A program made the translations under genes and the position numbers. Below the pieces are notes generated by a model. That model saw only the letters and a program-made list of their open reading frames with translations, was not told the DNA's origin and did no database searches. From Byssothecium circinans (lineage: Eukaryota > Ascomycota > Dothideomycetes > Pleosporales > Massarinaceae), in NCBI GenBank assembly GCA_010015675.1, contig ML976988.1, forward strand, positions 620,932-684,931: 64,000 nt of DNA, read 5' to 3'. This document shows positions 23,947-36,583 of this stretch, one piece after another. The number at the start of each line of letters is the position of its first letter. Position 1 is the stretch's first letter.

Positions 23947-25152
23947 ATGTTTCTAACACGAACACGCCTTGCCCTCTCCATCCTCCTTATGAGCTTATTC
24001 GCCGTTGCCATTAGACGCGCTTCCTTAAGTTACACTTCGCGATCGATTATCCAGGTGCGTATAGTACCAACGAAACAAAACCCTCAAGAAAACGCGGAGC
24101 TAACGTTATGCATAGCCAATACCATCACGCGCCATGCATATCCAATCCATTCCGATGTGTATGTAGTTCTTCCAAATCACGGTTCGGACTTTGTTAATGG
24201 TTGTATAGGGGAGGGGACGGGCAACAACTACGCGTATCTTGTGACGGATGACAAGTCGAAGGAGGCTGTGATCATCGATCCTGCCAATCCGCCGGAGTAT
24301 GTCAATCTCAGGTGAACCACTTTTGCATGACTAATCGATGTTCACAGAGTCCTGCCTGTTCTCAAGGAGAAGACCGAAAGCGGCGCTATCAAATTATCGA
24401 AGATCATTAACACACATCAGTAATCTTGCTCTTCACATGAAATCGGGCTTCGCTCATTGCATTGCAGTCATCACGATCATGCCGGAGGCAACGTCGAAAT
24501 CGTAAGGCTTATAGTTCGCAATATAATAATCATACAGCGTCTAACCCGCTATAGCTCAAGCACTTCAAGCTCCCCATCATCGGTGGCAAAGACTGCACCC
24601 AAGTCACAACGACCCCAGAACACAAGTCGCAATTTACCATTGGAGAAAGCATCAAAGTGACCGCCCTTCACACTCCTTGCCACACTCAAGACAGTATCTG
24701 CTACTTCTTCGAGGACGGCCCCCAGCGAGTTGTGTTCACAGGTGATACCCTCTTCATTGGTGGCTGTGGACGCTTCTTCGAAGGCAACGCGAAGGAGATG
24801 CACAAAGCCTTGAACGAAACGCTCGCCGCACTTCCAGACGACACTAAAGTCTACCCTGGGCACGAGTACACCAAGGGTAACGTAAGGTTTGCGAAAAAGG
24901 TACTGAATAACGATGCTATCAAGAAGCTCGACGAGTACAGCCAAGCAAACAAGGAAACCCAGGGCAAGTTCACCATCGGCGATGAGAAAGTAAGTGACTC
25001 CTCCCAGCAGAAATAATGAAGCAATGGCTTATCTTTGACAGCTACACAACGTGTTCATGCGTGTCAATGATAAAAATATCCACGAGCTGGTCGGCCAGAC
25101 GGAGCCCGTGGAGGTGATGAGGACACTGCGCGAGATGAAAGATCGATCTTAA
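23947..25152 (+). CDS. GLO2: Glyoxalase II (hydroxyacylglutathione hydrolase), possibly dual-targeted
   Basis: Metallo-beta-lactamase-fold thioesterase that hydrolyses S-D-lactoylglutathione to D-lactate and glutathione, the second step of methylglyoxal detoxification. Seven exons: 23947-24054, 24116-24158, 24209-24296, 24348-24419, 24468-24501, 24555-24989, 25042-25152, giving 296 aa. The metal site THHHHDH (residues ~102-108) is split by intron 4. FTGDTLFIGGCGRFFEG and YPGHEYT supply further metal ligands. From residue 43 the product reads MHIQSIPMW, the usual start of the cytosolic enzyme. The preceding 42 residues (MFLTRTRLALSILL...) are hydrophobic and basic, as in a mitochondrial presequence. 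Exon 1 encodes almost exactly that leader, so two forms from one gene are likely. Short exons fully explain why no long open frame covers the N-terminus. Confidence 0.92.
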
Positions 25153-28100
25153 AGGGTTGTTCTCGGTTAGGCCGCTGATCGTATATACGGGTGCTTGGGG
25201 TGCCGGTTCATTGATTCAGCTGTAGACATAAGCTACCACGTGAATATTACGAATTTGTCTACCATGTCAACGATCACGGGTTGCAAGCCGATCTCTGAGA
25301 AGTGACTTGCTATTATTCTAGTTATACGATGTACTAGTCTTGATTTCGCCTAGTAGGGTGCCCGTGCTGTAGTGAATTGAAAATCACAGCTCACGTCTGA
25401 ACTTCATAAATCCTGACACTTATTTCATCTACAATTTTTCCCCGGCTTTTATACTTGACAAAAACTTATTCGCAATGTTGCACGCTATTGGATGGTACTC
25501 CGATCTTCACCAGCACGAACGAATGACATACTCTGCGCAGGTGCTCCAAATAGTTGAGCAGCTACGATGTTTGCGCAATTGCTATAGGTAGTGACTCTAC
25601 ATGGCCCAATGGCTCATTCTCTTTTTTTTGGAACTCTGGATGCCGCCTATCTGGACCTGCTATTTCCATGACCCCTTCCTACCCGACGATGGGCATCACG
25701 ACGAAATGAAAGAGCATCTATGTGGCGCCTTTCTCCAATAACAGAGGACCAAAGCCTCCCTTCTTCTGCTCCTTAACCTCTCGCTCTACTACATGAACAT
25801 CACCAGCCGTCTTGTCCCGTTGACACACCATTACTACGCATTACAACTCCAACATGCTTTCACTCACAGCCGCCATTTATCCCACGCTGCTCGCCATAGC
25901 CTCACGCCCTTTTCTTTGGCTGCTCCTACTCGCAAATCCTGCACCCTACGCGCTTGGCCGTTGCCTGCCACCATCGTTCGACGAGGAGCCCTTGTACATG
26001 GCCGTCGATACCTTCGATACCTTCAAATTCGCAGAGTGTGCAAATGACATTCTTGTACTCCTCATGGTTTTTACTGCTGTTCAAGTAGCTTGGAACTGGA
26101 TGTGCTACATATTTAGCGAGGCATGCATCGTCCCATCTCATTGCACTTGTTTATGATACCCCACAGGCAGCTCCACGCACCAAGATCAGAGCAACTACTA
26201 CACTTCAGGAGAAGGTGACCTAGTAAATCACATATACAGAATGTTGCCCCTGGGGATGTCAAATGCCAAACGTCGACAACTTGCAGGTGAGTCTACCCCT
26301 CCTACATGCCAACAAATTTCACTAAACTTACAAGTGAATCTCCTTCTCCTTGTCCAGCACGACGAAGGTTCCGTACTCTCTTTTATACTATCGACTCTCA
26401 CCATGAGTCCATTCACAAAAGACAAAATGATTCTCCGGCGATCGAACATCTCTCTCAGTCGAAATGCGAGAAACGAATTCCGCCTTAGTTTCTTGCTTGT
26501 TGGAAAACCCATACTACATGGCGACTGGGCGGAAACCCGTGCATTGGCTACAGAAGCCTTGGACAGCGTTGCAACGCGTCGCATCGCCGTTGTCCTAGAA
26601 GATATTGAGAGGAGATGGTTTCTTACTGCCTTGAAGGGTCTCAGGGCATGTTGAGGAGGAGTAGTTACGGATAGGCACTCATTGAATCAGCTTGGGGCTG
26701 AAAGAGTATGCTCGTTCCATACCCAACACGGTATCATTCCACCCTTTTTCATGGACCGCCGTTGAGCATATCTTCCATTAGTCGCTAGATCGGTCTTTCG
26801 CTAGGAATATTATACCAAGCCTTTCGCAGTATTTTCTTTCGAGGAAAGATTCTGCAATACAATGGCTCTTTGTCCTTTGCAACCTCACGCTCGGTATCAT
26901 TGGCGCCCTCATAGTACATGAAATATCATCCATGGTACTCGGCGTTCTCAATTTGGCTAACCTTCGTGGCCAATATGCCGGGTTGCTACCGCCTCTGCTT
27001 TCTTACAACAGTCCACTATTAAACTATTAAATGAGAAAAGCAAGTGCAGTTAGTAGTGTTGCTTGTGCTATTATCGCGCAGACATGATTAGGGACAAGCT
27101 GCAGATGATATGACAGTGAGAGGGGATGAGTTACAAAGTTGAGGCTCGAGGTTGAGTAACCAAGATGGAGTGTTCAGTTTCGAGTCCTAAAATGCATATA
27201 GTTGATAACGCAAATCTGTCATATTGCTGGTCTTATAAATGGAAGACTTGCGATGAAGTCGGTGACTACAAACAGCTGGAATCTTGTAGAATGGCTCGAA
27301 TTGCTGAAGTCAACGAACGGTCGTAATTTTTGCGTTGCGTCAGAGCTGTTCAGAATCCAAGCAACGTCGCGTGACATGGTGAACATATTAATATCAGTGA
27401 AGGAGCCCTTTCATCGGCTTACCCTACTTGGGATTAGTTGCCCAGCCGCGCCTACCTGCATCGGTAAATGCGGGGTGGACCATCATATATCCCCGGATCC
27501 AACCCCACGAACCACATCTTTTCTCACAACCACCATCGAAACTCTGAAGCGCGTGATGCCTCGTTTTTTAGCTTCACATGCTCTGTTAAATTGCTGTCAA
27601 GGTTCTCAACGCCACTGCGCATATATGCGGCACACCAATGAGACAAGCCGGAAACTCTTGTCATCCATACATGCGACGTTCTGGAAGCAACTTGCCATTT
27701 ACTGTGCCGTTTTTCCTCCCGTCTTTTATGCGCACGACTCACACGGCTCGTGGTCTTACCTGGTTCGCGGGTCTTTTCGTCCCCGTTGGGTCACGAGTAC
27801 TCTATATCCAACAGGTGTTCAACTTGGTCATCGGCGCAGCCGGTCAACCGCGCCGGAAGCCCACCCATTAAGCGTAACGCAATGAATCACCCGTGTATTC
27901 GCTACACCCTGCCTGACGCTTGACCACTGGCATTTGGTAGCATCCCCACGTACTCGCTACATTGCAGTAACCTGTCCTGCGAAGCATAGGTAGGGCAGCC
28001 ATACAAATATGATGATATTTACCCGTCTCGGTGGACCGTAGGGCTAGCATCATGGATTAATCGAAGCCGTCTAATAGTTCCAATTCCAACATGTGTGTGG

Positions 28101-28222
28101 CTCTTGCCGTAATTGCATATTAATGCTTTCCTCCCTTTTTAGCTGAGATCTGCGCCACATTTTGCCTGTGCTCAACTTATACAGCTACCTAGGTATCCTT
28201 CGCAGCTTCTTATTGCATTACC
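25153..28222. other. Gene-poor interval of about 3 kb
   Basis: No gene that I can support. Two small ATG frames deserve mention. 25,854-26,156 encodes 100 aa with two hydrophobic segments (IASRPFLWLLLLANP and DILVLLMVFTAVQVAW). 26,241-26,654 encodes 137 aa of unknown type. A GTGAGT donor at 26,287 with possible acceptors near 26,333 hints at a spliced transcript, but I could not build a consistent model. A 227-codon frame at 27,202 starts with TTG and has no protein-like pattern. Confidence 0.4.
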
Positions 28223-29998
28223 ATGAAAGAGAGACCTTGGTCATTTCCGGTTTACGTCCCTAACCAGGAATTGAGATCTCTCGATATGGCAGCCAGAGGA
28301 TCAATTACATCGATTCGGAAACGAGATGATGAAGAGATATCACAGGTTGGAGGTCCGCTGCAGCTGGAGCAGGTGGATTGGAAGAGGGATCCGGGGTTGA
28401 GAAAGCTTTACTTTTGGGCGTTTATTCTTTGCATTGCTTCGGCGACTACTGGCTACGATGCGTATGCAGACCCTCGCAGCGTTTGCGATACTCCCATACT
28501 GACTTCGTGCAGATCGATACTCAACAACTTACGCATCCTCGATACTTTCAAACACTTTTTTAACGATCCGAAAGGCACATTACTCGGACTGCTTACGGCA
28601 GTCTATTCTTTCGGTTCCATCGCCTCACTCCCGGTTACGCCCTATGTCGCCGATCACTTCGGCAGGAAAGCTGCCATGACACTCGGGTGCATTGTCATGA
28701 TTGCAGGAGCAATTGTCCAAGGTGCCGCTAAAGATCTCACGTACTTTATGGTCGGCCGATTTCTGATAGGATTCGGCAACTCTCTCGCGCAGCTTTCGTC
28801 TCCACTACTTCTCACAGAACTATGCCATCCACAACACAGAGGCCGCGTCACCGCCATATACAATTGCTTGTGGAATGTTGGCGCCATCATCTGCACATGG
28901 CTCACATTCAGCACAAAGCGCTTGGAAAACGATTGGAGTTGGCGGGTGCCGGCACTAGGACAAGCGTTCCCATCCATCGTGCAGCTACTCTTCATCGCCT
29001 TTATCCCAGAGTCGCCTAGGTGGCTGATCGCTAAGGGGAGAAACGAAGAAGCACTGCACATACTTAGCAAGTATCATGCGAACGGCGACTCCAGCAATCC
29101 GACCGTCCAATACGAATTTCACGAAATCAAGGAAACTCTTCGGCTTGAATTCCAATACCAGAAAACGTCATCATACCTCGATTTCTTCAGAACTAGGGGA
29201 AACAGATACCGCTTGCTACTGCTCGCGTCTCTCGGGCTCTTCTCGCAATGGTCTGGAAACGGTCTCGTCTCATACTATGCGACGGATGTCTACACAAGTA
29301 TCGGCATTCAAAACAAAGATACGCAACTCGGAATCACAGGTGGACTTACCATGATGTCGCTCATCGTCTCTGTATCCTGTGCGATGTTGGTCGATAGGGT
29401 CGGACGTCGACCACTCTTCATCGCTGCAACAGCTGCGATGTGTGTATGCTTCATTCTCTGGACGTACGCATCATCTCAACAGCAAGAAAAGCAGAGCATA
29501 ATTGCTGGGCGTGCTGTCATTGCACTGATCTGGGTCTTCTCCTTCTCATATGCCTTGGCTTGGACGGGTCTCTTGGTTGCCTACACGGTCGAAATACTGC
29601 CGTTCAAGATTCGCGCGAAGGGCCTAATGGTTATGAACGTCTTCATTCAGGTTGCACTGGCCATAAACCAATATGTCAATCCGCTAGGCTTCAAGTACCT
29701 AAAACCTACGTGGAAGCTATACACAATCTATGCCGTAAGTCTTTGCGCTCTTCTGCAGTAACTACCAAGAATCCACGCTAATCTGTGACAGGTCTGGATC
29801 TTCCTCGAACTCCTCTTCGTCTGCTTCTTCTACATCGAAACCCGCGGTCCAACCCTCGAAGAGATCGCCAAGATCTTCGACGCCGACGAAGTCAACGTAG
29901 ATCACCTGGACCTCCGATCCGTGGAAAACATACTGACAGCCGAGGCTGGGAAGATTGGCGTGATACGGTACGATGATTTAAACGTCGAAAAGTACTGA
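28223..29998 (+). CDS. MFS sugar transporter (sugar porter family)
   Basis: Twelve-helix plasma-membrane hexose/disaccharide:proton symporter-type protein; the exact sugar is unknown. Exons 28223-28461, 28513-29734 and 29792-29998 give 555 aa. The first intron (51 nt) is in frame; removing it restores TGYDASILNNLRILDTF, the standard helix-1 region, though with Ala where Gly is common. Family signatures: DHFGRKAA in loop 2-3, PESPRWLI after helix 6, DRVGRRPLF in loop 8-9, and ETRGPTLEEI after helix 12 (encoded by exon 3). The N-terminal ~65 residues are hydrophilic and cytosolic. It resembles lactose/hexose-type permeases of filamentous fungi in the length of its N-terminus. No catabolic gene sits next to it. 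Confidence 0.9.
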
Positions 29999-31075
29999 AG
30001 TGATTTTTTATGATTTACGAGCTCAAGATTCACATGCGGCGATATGGTTATTTGGCATTTCCATTGCGTCATACTGGTCTGGCCGGTCCGATTTGTTTCC
30101 TGCATTTTCACCTCTTAGCGCTCGCAAATGTTGCTCCCGCCTACACGCACATACTATCACTAATATGAGTCATCATCTTTCTAATAACTCGACGAGTTAG
30201 ATAATACGACAGCATCTCTATTTTGACTTTAAACCAGTTGTCAAATCGGCCTCATAAAGACATTCTCCAAATAATACCCTAAGGCAGCAATCAAGCGAAT
30301 GATATGATAGGTGAAGAACCCCCTGACAGCCCCACATCGCGCACCTCTTTATCGTATCCACCATCACGTCACCTTACCAATCACCACAGTCGACTATGTA
30401 CCATGTCTCCCCCACCTAGTCAGCTCGGGTGCGTAGCGCGGTTTTTCCAATTATTCATCAAGTCGGATTTGCTAATCCTCCTTGGTGTACTCTTGCGATC
30501 CCTCTAAAACGTTCTAAATGCTAATTACAAGCATTAAAACGCGGCCACTAATCTGTCTCACAAGCCTTACTAGGGTTGATTAGGGTAATCCGATTGGTTG
30601 AGACCCTACATATCCATATGCAAGCTTATGGAATGGAAATGTTACAGATACTTCGGTCTACCTTTAACCCCATAAGCTTGCCGTAACACCGCTCGGAGAT
30701 ACCATGGTGGTACGATGAGATCCCACAGTAGGCTACTCGTCCAATAACGAGCGCTATGAGAAACCGAGGTTGTGCGAGGGGAATCGGTGGACATTCGGCA
30801 TGAGATCCATGGTTAAACTTGATAGCTGTGTGGATTGGTGACGTGCTTTCATCAGCCGGCGCATGCAGACATGCGAGTTTGGCGTAGGTTAGGTACCTAA
30901 ACATCCCAGGAACTTTAGAAAATCGTATAAAAACCTTGTGTAAAAAAAACTCAACCCCGCTCTTCATCTGACATCGAACAACTCTACACACTGCCTTCCT
31001 CGATAACTTGCAACACCCACTTAACACCACTCAACATCACTCGATCCTCAGCCCTCAACCCCCGAAACAACAGCA
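29999..31075. other. Intergenic region, no gene seen
   Basis: About 1.1 kb of 3' flank and promoter. The last 120 bases before 31,076 are pyrimidine/CA-rich (caacactcaacatcactcg), typical of a fungal 5' UTR. Confidence 0.5.
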
Positions 31076-32057
31076 ATGTCACCGCCCCGTCGCGCCCTCA
31101 TCGCCGTAACCTCCGCGCACGCCGAACTCCTCGACGGCCACACCACAGGCGTCTTCATCGGCGAAGCCCTCCACCCCTACAACGTCTTCAAAGCCGCCGG
31201 GTACGAGGTCGACATCGCATCTGAAAAGGGTACCTGGACGGCAGACTGGCTCAGTTTGCAGCCTGGATTCCTGACTGAGGAGGAGAGGAAGCAGTTTGAC
31301 GATCCGCAGAGTGAGTTCCGCAAGGAGTTGGATCGAAATGTGAAGGCGGCGGATGTGGATGCTAGCAAGGTATGTGGGCCTGTTCTTCCATTGATGATAG
31401 AACAGATGGTTGGGGAGGAGAGAGGAGGGGAATGGGGAGGGAATGGTTGGCTAATGTGTGTGTATGTGTAGTATGGGATTTTCTTTGCGTCGGCGGGGCA
31501 TGCGGCGTTGATTGATTTTCCGCATGCGAAGGATTTGCAGGGCATTGCGTCGAAGGTGTATCAAAATGGTGGTGTGGTTTCGGCTGTGTAAGTCATCGCG
31601 TTCCGCATGCGCACCCTCTGCTTTTATTTCTCTATCCCGCCATCGCGACCCTTCCTATATCCTCATATACACGCATTTTCCCTTACTTATGTCAAACACA
31701 GCTGCCACGGCCCCGCTATCTTCCCCGGCATCAAAGACGCCTCCGGCAAACCCATCATCAGCGGCAAGAAAATCACGGGCTTCACCACGCAGGCCGAGAC
31801 AGACATGAAGGTCCTTGACATTTTGAGGAAATGGGGCGAGCCGCTTGTTGATGAGCATGCGAAGAATTTGGGTGCGGAGTGTAAGTTTGCCTGATTCCTG
31901 AATGAGTTGCAGAAACTAATGAGGTGGTGCAGATGTGAGGTCTGAGGGGGTCTGGGATGACTTCCATGTTGCAGATGGAAGAGTGGTTACGGGTATGAAT
32001 CCGCAAAGTGCGACGAGCACTGCTAAGGAGGTTGTTAAGATTTTGGAGAAGCAGTAG
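31076..32057 (+). CDS. DJ-1/PfpI family protein, Hsp31-like (probable glyoxalase III/chaperone)
   Basis: Class I glutamine-amidotransferase-like fold; Hsp31-type members act as glutathione-independent glyoxalase III and stress chaperones. Exons 31076-31369, 31472-31587, 31702-31880 and 31933-32057 give 237 aa, the normal size. The catalytic Cys lies in VVSAVCHGPAIF, assembled across intron 2, with the nucleophile elbow and following His intact. The conserved Glu region is [10 protein letters not shown] near the N-terminus, and GGxxGxxD-like loops are replaced by [12 protein letters not shown]. Introns 1 and 2 are 102 and 114 nt, about twice the window average. The C-terminus ([30 protein letters not shown]) is typical of the family. 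The ATG at 31076 follows an A-rich leader. Confidence 0.9.
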
Positions 32058-32204
32058 GTGGAATTTGATAGTGTTGATATGGTAATGAGCTTTTACAAAG
32101 TTTGAGACATCTTGTAAGCTCCATAATATATGTCAACCTCCTATCTCCTTGCGCCCGACCTTAAGGTGATCAGAAACTTTTGGACAACCTTCAATCCAAC
32201 TTCT

Positions 32205-35200
32205 TCATTCCTTCCCTCCCCATTCCCTCCACCATTCATACACTGCAATACCACCAGCAGTCTGCACATTCAAACTCCTTGTAACTCCTACCGTCTTGAT
32301 CTCAACGCACCGATCAATCACCGCCAGGACCTCACTTGTGATACCGCCTCTCTCACTACCCAGGACCAAAACACACTTCTTCGGCAACGTTCCTACACCC
32401 TTACCTCCACTTTCCTCGCCGAGCATCCCGCTACGATCCGTCTGTTCGATACCCATGATCTCGTACCCATTCCGCTTCATCGATATTAGGAAATCTGGGA
32501 TAGCAGGCACCTTGAGCTCGCGAATAGGGAAGTGCTTCTCGGATGTAACGCTCGTAGCTTTGAAGTCTTTGTGGGCTGTCTTTTTGAGGTCGTCGATGTA
32601 GAGAGCTTCGAGACCAAAGGACTCGGAGATACGGGAGAGACCACCGATGTTGGTTGGATTATCGATCAATGAGGCGACGAGAACGACAGAAGCAGGACGT
32701 TTCTGCTGCGCACTGGGTGGGCCCTGTGAAGGGAGGAGAGACGCGATGTCGAAGCCTGATTTGGTTTGGAAGAATGTTGAGTTGGACTCGGTGGTTATTT
32801 CATCTATCGCTATTTCGTTCTTCGGCTCCACATTGGAGCTTTGAGCCTCTGTTCGAGAGATTGGGTCGCCTAGTGGAACGCGTGCTGGGGGTATTTCCAA
32901 TCCCGACAGACACGCACGATCTTCCGCGTAGATGGACTCAAAGTCCTCATACGCGACGCGCTCCAGCTCCGGCGTCTCAAGCCTCAAGTATTGGCCTTGA
33001 AAAATGTTCGTCAAAGTGAAATCTTTCACAGCGTCCAACTTCATAGTCCTTATCGTTAGCGGCGGCGTGATGAACTTTTCCAGGCCACGAATATGTTTGT
33101 CGAGAGCTTGAAACGCAGGGTTTTCTGTAATACTAAGCCAGCCTCTCTCCTTGGCGAGGCCAAAGATGGTGGGAGTGGACCAGTGTGCTTCGTGCCGAAT
33201 CTGTACTTTCGGGCTGGCGGAAAACGGAATGAGTTGGATCATGAGCCTCAACGCGAAGTCCTCGGAATCGAGGAAGGGCGCAGCAAGAAGGGCAAGCTTC
33301 ATCAAGCTCGCAACCTGCACTGGACTGTTTTCGTTCAGCTTCGCAAGCTTGGTCAGTATGTGTTCCGCCTTTTTCGGGAAATGGTAGTAGATGCGTGTGA
33401 TGATCCATTCTAGCAGAAAACGGTAACGTGGCCATTGTTCGACGACTAGAGCTTCCATAAGCCCGTCTAAGTACTCGTCTACACCTTCTTCACTAATACA
33501 TGATTCTGTCAAGAGCAGCATAGCTTGCAATTGCAGGACGTTCTTCCATTTGCTGATGGCCAGGATCGGTGGGGTCTGCGTTCGCCATGGCTTCAGGATC
33601 CGATCTAGCACTCGTCCAGCAGGCGATGTTTGAAATTTTGGAAAGCGAAGAAGGAGATCGATAATTGCGGCATAGCCATACCATTCACGTTGACCGTAAT
33701 ACGACGCATAATCTCGGTGTGGGAACCGAGATTCTAACTTTTGAGCAGCAATAACCTCGAACAGAAACTCTTTCTTCGGCAGTGGGGGGTTGTTGATAAA
33801 TTGAACAAGGAAGTCCTCGATGGGTAAAATGATGACAATGCATGGGTTAGATAAACATGCTTTGCGAATGGAGCTGCCCAACACAGGCAGAAGATATGAT
33901 CTGCCCTCAGAGAACTGCTGCATGCGGCGAAGGACCTTCTGGAGCAAGACCACTAAAGCTTTCGAATTGCTCTCATCAGGTGGGGACAGGACGCACGCCC
34001 TAATACAGGCTGTATGAAAGAAGACAGGGGGGATATTGAGGGCGATTGGTCGTGGATACTCCAGCCGGTCTGCTTCTTCCCATAGAGCATCCAAGACTTC
34101 GAGCAACTCTTCAGATGGCAATGCCTCAGGTGTGGTTCTTTCAAATATGGAAAGCAGCTCACCGCAGGCCGGTCCAAACGCCTCATTTTGTATGATCTTG
34201 TGCTTTGACACGTGAAGACGCTCGATGAAGCCTTTCAACGAACGTTCTTCGTCAGTGGCTAGAGAATGCGCTAGATGATCTTGGGTTCCAGTTGGGCTGG
34301 TGTGTTCCAGCACATTGTACCTTGTACTTAAGGACTTGTAGCCTTGCATCTCGTGTTCGCGCAGTACAATTGCGTCAACGTAGTTGGTAAGCTCGGCGCA
34401 ATAGAATGTCAGAAGATCGGCGGTAACCTCGGGTAGAGAAGACAAACGGGAGATTCGAAGAGTCAATTTCAGTTCCCGAGTTTCCAATCGAAGAGGTCGG
34501 AGTTTGAGGCCGTGTATGAGTCCTTCAAGGAGATATGGAACAGATGGAGAGAAAATATTGCCTCCAGTATCCAGGACGTACTCCAATATCCTTCGAAAGG
34601 CTTCTTTTGACTTGGCGGTGGTTGCCATCGACACGACTAGTCTGGACACAGCATTAGCGAGGGCTTCGCCATGTGTGCAATTCGTTATAGCTCGAGTAGA
34701 AGACAAAGTTGAATTGAAAAGGTTGCCTTGCGTCGCCCAAGGAAGAAAGCCCTCAACGAAGAAGTCAAGATATGCTTCAACTGAGCCGTAACCGCCAGCG
34801 ATGTAGCCCAAGTACCAATTTCCGACCAGCTTTCGAATTCCATCTTGGATTTTGGAGCTCAGCGCTGCCGAAAGAAGCGCTGTCGTCCAATTAGGAGAGA
34901 TGACTGTGTCTGGGCCGAGTAGAGCGCTTAGCTCCGGTAAACATGCCAGTACCTGGTTTGCGTATCGATCCAATACAAGTATCTCGAAGAGTGTTGAGAA
35001 ACGATCGTACTGTGATATGTACTCAGCCCTCTTGCTTACGTCCATTTGCATGATTATAGTATCAATGTTCTTTTTCGGTAGTAACAACGACTGCTGGAGG
35101 ATCCCAAGACAATATTTTCGTTGATCGGCGAAGCCTGTTACAAGGCCTGTCCGTAATGTTGCCCAGTAGAATGATGAGTATACAGCGTCCAGCTGTGATC

Positions 35201-36091
35201 CTTTCTCCATTGTGTATGTGATCCACTGGAACCAAGTACGGAATGCTGGTCCAGCGTTTTCTGTGAAATACTCAGGTGCAAGTTCTTCGAACCGAGCGAA
35301 CAACGAATTGTTGAGAAACGGCCTTTGTTGGAGAAGATTTGAGCTCGCACTGGCTGGGGTGATATCCATTCCTTCCTGGTCAATGGAGACCACCGAGCGA
35401 TTAGACAGCAGGCTCAGTAGGGCGGACAAGGCATTGTGGGCACACTTGTCTAGGCCATCGATGCCCACACATTTCACGATGGTATGGAGAAGATGCACGG
35501 TGAGGTAGTGTTGTTGGGCTGGAGGTATCCAAAAGGAGGCCTTGATGAAGTTCAGCTGAGCTACAATGTCTCGTCCTCGGCTTTCCTCCAAGGCATCGTG
35601 CTTCCCAGATTCAAAGCTTGTATTTTGTGTGATAGACTGAACAAGTGTAGTGAAGACGCGACTTCCAAGTTGTGTGTTACTGAGGCATATCTCCGCAAGT
35701 AGATATTGAAGTTCCGCACTATTAGAAGCAACAGGTATCCGAGTTACGATGTAGTTACGAAGTTCCTCATATGGTAACACGTCCTGCAAGTCGTTAGTAT
35801 ATACCTTCACGCTGGCGGAGAAGCAAATACCAAATGCCTTCAACCTGATGAGTTTTCTAGACAGCGCGTGACAAACCTTCCGTCTTTACGCATATGAATA
35901 CTTACTTTTCGAGATGGTAGAAGCTGCACGCATATCCTCAATGCGCCAAGATCAATTTGATCCGAGGGAGACGTGCTGAGCCGTTGCCAGTAATGGTCGA
36001 ACGCAGCGTTGCTGGTGGTTTCATCGGAAAAGTGCAGAATGGCCTCAACAGCGGCGTTTTGAACGACACCATTATGTGTATATGGTGCCAT
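32205..36091 (-). CDS. TRM3: tRNA (guanosine-2'-O)-methyltransferase, TRM3/TARBP1 type
   Basis: Very long SpoU-family enzyme that 2'-O-methylates G18 of tRNAs. Exons 36091-35906 and 35783-32205 give ~1254 aa, comparable with yeast Trm3 (~1436). Most of the protein is an alpha-helical HEAT-like region with no signature. The C-terminal ~165 residues are the SPOUT domain with all three motifs: NPTNIGGLSRISESFG, VLVLGSERGGI, and a terminal RSLNVQTAGGIAVYEWW trefoil-knot segment. The 122-nt intron has TACTAAC 12 nt before its CAG. The 5' end is less certain: the ATG at 36091 has a good context (atcATGG), but another frame (from 36310) is open upstream and could be joined by an unseen intron. Translation through the intron as an alternative exon is possible but gives a stop. 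Confidence 0.88.
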
Positions 36092-36583
36092 GATTGCTGG
36101 AATTTCTTTCCCAGTGCGCCCGTCGCCTTGACGGGTGAGGCTCCGTTGGTGTTGCACAAGCGTTGGAATGTGTCAGCGACGGTTGCTAGGGATAAGATAG
36201 TCGCAAGTTCCTCCGCTAAATGGAGCCAAACGAATCTTCCCTCTCTTCCCCAGTAAATGACATTCGAACACGTCGCTCCGTGGGGATCCAAGTGGCCGTT
36301 CGTTGTCATCCCGACTCGCATCCGTCAAATTGTTCTGTGCGGCCTTGGCAAGTGACGTAGCGGCGAATCAGCTCGGCTGCCACTTCCTAGCAACCGGGTT
36401 GCCCAGGTGCTATGTTTACGATCAACCCCGATCAGTACTAGTCTAGCCAACCCGATGCACCTTCTATACATCTCGAGGGCGAAGCAACTCAGAGAGCACT
36501 TTTTCGTATTACTGGAAGACTTCATGTACGTTCTACACAGCAAACTGCAGATGTTGTTTACTAACTTTCGCAGACACCCGACG
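36092..36583. promoter_or_regulatory. Divergent promoter between TRM3 and kinesin genes
   Basis: 492 bp between opposing starts. It contains a likely intron at 36526-36573 on the kinesin side, with GTACGT donor, TACTAAC branch and CGCAG acceptor, so the kinesin transcript starts upstream of 36,526. Confidence 0.5.

Noticed and set aside
27202..27885. 227-codon frame on the plus strand
   Set aside because: Starts at TTG, has a patternless sequence with many Cys/Trp/His and no conserved motif; likely chance openness.
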